64,000 bases of DNA from Balanoglossus misakiensis. Its lineage: Eukaryota; Hemichordata. The notes under the pieces were generated by a model. The model saw only the letters and a list, made by a program, of their open reading frames with translations, ran no database searches and was not told where the DNA came from. The DNA lies in assembly GCA_040954595.2 (NCBI GenBank), contig CM082577.2, forward strand, positions 682,001 through 746,000. Reading direction: 5' to 3'. A program made the translations under genes and the position numbers. Shown here in pieces: positions 60,282 to 64,000 of the stretch (position 1 is the first letter of the stretch; the number at the start of each line of letters is the position of its first letter).

Positions 60282-63200
60282 GGGTTATAGCTCATGAAAA
60301 TGTTCAAAAAACGACGATTTTTCAGGTTTGCGAATTTTCAAAATTTCTTCAAATCTTGATAAAAACCATGGGTTATAGCTCATGAAAATGTTCAAAAAAC
60401 GACGATTTTTCAGGTTTGCGAATTTTCAAAATTTCTTCAAATCTTGATAAAAACCATGGGTTATAGCTCATGAAAATGTTCAAAAAACGACGATTTTTCG
60501 AGTTTGCGAATTTTCAAAATTTCTTCAAATCTTGATAAAAACCATGGGTTATAGCTCATGAAAATGTTCAAAAAACGACGATTTTTCGAGTTTGCGAATT
60601 TTCAAAATTTCTTCAGATCTTGATAAAAACCATGGGTTATAGCTCATGAAAATGTTCAAAAAACGACGATTTTTCAGGTTTGCGAATTTTCAAAATGTCT
60701 TCAAATCTTGATAAAAACCATGGGTTATAACTCATGAAAATGTTCAAAAAACGACTATTTTTCGAGTTTGCGAATTCCCAAATTTCTTCAAATCTTGATA
60801 AAAACCATGGGTTATAGCTCATGAAAATGTTCAAAAAACGACGATTTTTCAGGTTTGCGAATTTTCAAAATTTCTTCAAATCTTGATAAAAACCATGGGT
60901 TATAGCTCATGAAAATGTTCAAAAAACGACGATTTTTCGAGTTTGCGAATTTTCAAAATTTCTTCAAATCTTGATAAAAACCATGGGTTATAGCTCATGA
61001 AAATGTTCAAAAAAACGACGATTTTTCGAGTTTGCGAATTTTCAAAATTTCTTCAAATCTTGATAAAAACCATGGGTTATAGCTCATGAAAATGTTCAAA
61101 AAACGACGATTTTTCAGGTTTGCGAATTTTCAAAATTTCTTCAAATCTTGATAAAAACCATGGGTTATAGCTCATGAAAATGTTCAAAAAACGACGATTT
61201 TTCGAGTTTGCGAATTTTCAAAATGTCTTCAAATCTTGATAAAAACCATGGGTTATAGCTCATGAAAATGTTCAAAAAACGACGATTTTTCGAGTTTGCG
61301 AATTTTCAAAATTTCTTCAAATCTTGATAAAAACCATGGGTTATAGCTCATGAAAATGTTCAAAAAACGACGATTTTTCGAGTTTGCGAATTTTCCAAAT
61401 TTCTTCAAATCTTGATAAAAACCATGGGTTATAGCTCATGAAAATGTTCAAAAAACGACGATTTTTCGAGTTTGCGAATTTTCCAAATTTCTTCAAATCT
61501 TGATAAAAACCATGGGTTATAGCTCATGAAAATGTTCAAAAAACGACGATTTTTCAGGTTTGCGAATTTTCAAAATTTCTTCAAATCTTGATAAAAACCA
61601 TGGGTTATAGCTCATGAAAATGTTCAAAAAACGACGATTTTTCGAGTTTGCGAATTTTCAAAATTTCTTCAAATCTTGATAAAAACCATGGGTTATAGCT
61701 CATGAAAATGTTCAAAAAACGACGATTTTTCAGGTTTGCGAATTTTCAAAATGTCTTCAAATCTTGATAAAAACCATGGGTTATAACTCATGAAAATGTT
61801 CAAAAAACGACTATTTTTCGAGTTTGCGAATTCCCAAATTTCTTCAAATCTTGATAAAAACCATGGGTTATAGCTCATGAAAATGTTCAAAAAACGACGA
61901 TTTTTCAGGTTTGCGAATTTTCAAAATTTCTTCAAATCTTGATAAAAACCATGGGTTATAGCTCATGAAAATGTTCAAAAAACGACGATTTTTCGAGTTT
62001 GCGAATTTTCAAAATTTCTTCAAATCTTGATAAAAACCATGGGTTATAGCTCATGAAAATGTTCAAAAAAACGACGATTTTTCGAGTTTGCGAATTTTCA
62101 AAATTTCTTCAAATCTTGATAAAAACCATGGGTTATAGCTCATGAAAATGTTCAAAAAACGACGATTTTTCAGGTTTGCGAATTTTCAAAATTTCTTCAA
62201 ATCTTGATAAAAACCATGGGTTATAGCTCATGAAAATGTTCAAAAAACGACGATTTTTCGAGTTTGCGAATTTTCAAAATGTCTTCAAATCTTGATAAAA
62301 ACCATGGGTTATAGCTCATGAAAATGTTCAAAAAACGACGATTTTTCAGGTTTGCGAATTTTCCAAATTTCTTCAAATCTTGATAAAAACCATGGGTTAT
62401 AGCTCATGAAAATGTTCAAAAAACGACGATTTTTCAGGTTTGCGAATTTTCAAAATTTCTTCAAATCTTGATAAAAACCATGGGTTATAGCTCATGAAAA
62501 TGTTCAAAAAACGACGATTTTTCAGGTTTGCGAATTTTCAAAATTTCTTCAAATCTTGATAAAAACCATGGGTTATAGCTCATGAAAATGTTCAAAAAAC
62601 GACGATTTTTCGAGTTTGCGAATTTTCCAAATTTCTTCAAATCTTGATAAAAACCATGGGTTATAGCTCATGAAAATGTTCAAAAAACGACGATTTTTCG
62701 AGTTTGCGAATTTTCCAAATTTCTTCAAATCTTGATAAAAACCATGGGTTATAGCTCATGAAAATGTTCAAAAAACGACGATTTTTCAGGTTTGCGAATT
62801 TTCAAAATGTCTTCAAATCTTGATAAAAACCATGGGTTATAGCTCATGAAAATGTTCAAAAAACGACGATTTTTCGAGTTTGCGAATTTTCAAAATGTCT
62901 TCAAATCTTGATAAAAACCATGGGTTATAGCTCATGAAAATGTTCAAAAAACGACGATTTTTCGAGTTTGCGAATTTTCAAAATTTCTTCAAATCTTGAT
63001 AAAAACCATGGGTTATAGCTCATGAAAATGTTCAAAAAACGACGATTTTTCAGGTTTGCGAATTTTCAAAATTTCTTCAAATCTTGATAAAAACCATGGG
63101 TTATAGCTCATGAAAATGTTCAAAAAACGACGATTTTTCGAGTTTGCGAATTTTCAAAATTTCTTCAAATCTTGATAAAAACCATGGGTTATAGCTCATG

Positions 63201-64000
63201 AAAATGTTCAAAAAACGACGATTTTTCGAGTTTGCGAATTTTCCAAATTTCTTCAAATCTTGATAAAAACCATGGGTTATAGCTCATGAAAATGTTCAAA
63301 AAACGACAATTTTTGAGTTTGCGAATTTTCCAAATTTCTTCAAATCTTGATAAAAACCATGGGTTATAGCTCATGAAAATGTTCAAAAAACGACGATTTT
63401 TCGAGTTTGCGAATTTTCCAAATTTCTTCAAATCTTGATAAAAACCATGGGTTATAACTCATGAAAATGTTCAAAAAACGACGATTTTTCGAGTTTGCGA
63501 ATTCCCAAATTTCTTCAAATCTTGATAAAAACCATGGGTTATAGCTCATGAAAATCATCAAAAAACGACGATTTTTCGAGTTTGCGAATTTTCAAAATTT
63601 CTTCAAATCTTGATAAAAACCATGGGTTATAGCTCATGAAAATGTTCAAAAAACGACGATTTTTCGAGTTTGCGAATTTTCAAAATTTCTTCAAATCTTG
63701 ATAAAAACCATGGGTTATAGCTCATGAAAATGTTCAAAAAACGACGATTTTTCGAGTTTGCGAATTTTCAAAATTTCTTCAAATCTTGATAAAAACCATG
63801 GGTTATAGCTCATGAAAATGTTCAAAAAACGACGATTTTTCAGGTTTGCGAATTTTCAAAATTTCTTCAAATCTTGATAAAAACCATGGGTTATAGCTCA
63901 TGAAAATGTTCAAAAAACGACGATTTTTCAGGTTTGCGAATTTTCAAAATTTCTTCAAATCTTGATAAAAACCATGGGTTATAGCTCATGAAAATGTTCA
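60282..64000 (-). repeat. Satellite array 2: about 42 copies of an 88-bp unit, continuing past the window
   Basis: On the plus strand each unit reads GGGTTATAGCTCATGAAAAT, GTTCAAAAAACGACGATTTT, TCAGGTTTGCGAATTTTCAA, AATTTCTTCAAATCTTGATA, AAAACCAT. Its reverse complement aligns along its whole length to the array 1 unit (shared CATGAGCTATAACCCATG, GAAGAAATTTTGAAA, TTCG-AAA, GAAAAAT-GTC, ATTTTCATGAGC), so this is the same family inverted; the minus strand here corresponds to array 1 plus. Units alternate between CAGGTTT and CGAGTTT subtypes. The unit is not a multiple of three, so no long ORF forms. The right border lies outside the window. Confidence 0.97.

Overview
This window is animal (metazoan) nuclear DNA. 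Protein-coding genes are split by GT-AG introns, there is no operon structure, intergenic spaces are long and AT-rich, and two large satellite arrays are present. The identified genes (SLC38A10-like, a mitochondrial-type P450, RPSA, TEDC2, FOXK) point to an invertebrate. A marine invertebrate deuterostome is my best guess, but the species cannot be fixed from the sequence.

Layout, left to right. Positions 243-6524 (+): last seven coding exons of an SLC38A10-like amino-acid transporter, ending in a very long acidic, repeat-bearing cytoplasmic tail. Positions 6525-15944: 3' UTR and gene-poor DNA. Positions 15945-16727 (-): intronless ORF for an unrecognised secreted coiled-coil protein. Positions 16728-22647: no recognisable gene. 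Positions 22648-30284: about 88 tandem copies of an 87-bp satellite, ending in an inverted partial copy. Positions 33028-34933 (-): type II membrane protein of the O-fucosyltransferase-like superfamily, four exons. Positions 36062-39771 (-): complete nine-exon mitochondrial-clan cytochrome P450. Positions 40362-42239 (-): RPSA, six coding exons. Positions 43053-47071 (+): TEDC2-like gene, nine exons, head to head with RPSA. Positions 49065-56772 (+): FOXK transcription factor (FHA plus forkhead), seven exons. Positions 56773-60281: FOXK 3' region. From 60282 past the right edge: a second satellite array, 88-bp unit, which is the same family as the first array in the opposite orientation.

Exon models were built by hand from splice-site consensus, phase and family resemblance. 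The models for P450 (531 aa), RPSA (318 aa), FOXK (583 aa), TEDC2-like (610 aa) and the fucosyltransferase-like gene (467 aa from the favoured start) all close in frame without forcing. The SLC38A10-like tail also closes in frame but begins outside the window. These genes are mostly unrelated housekeeping or regulatory genes: ribosome (RPSA), centriole/axoneme tubulin (TEDC2), transcription (FOXK), secretory-pathway glycosylation, mitochondrial oxidation and amino-acid transport. The most unusual content is the pair of inverted, higher-order-structured satellite arrays.
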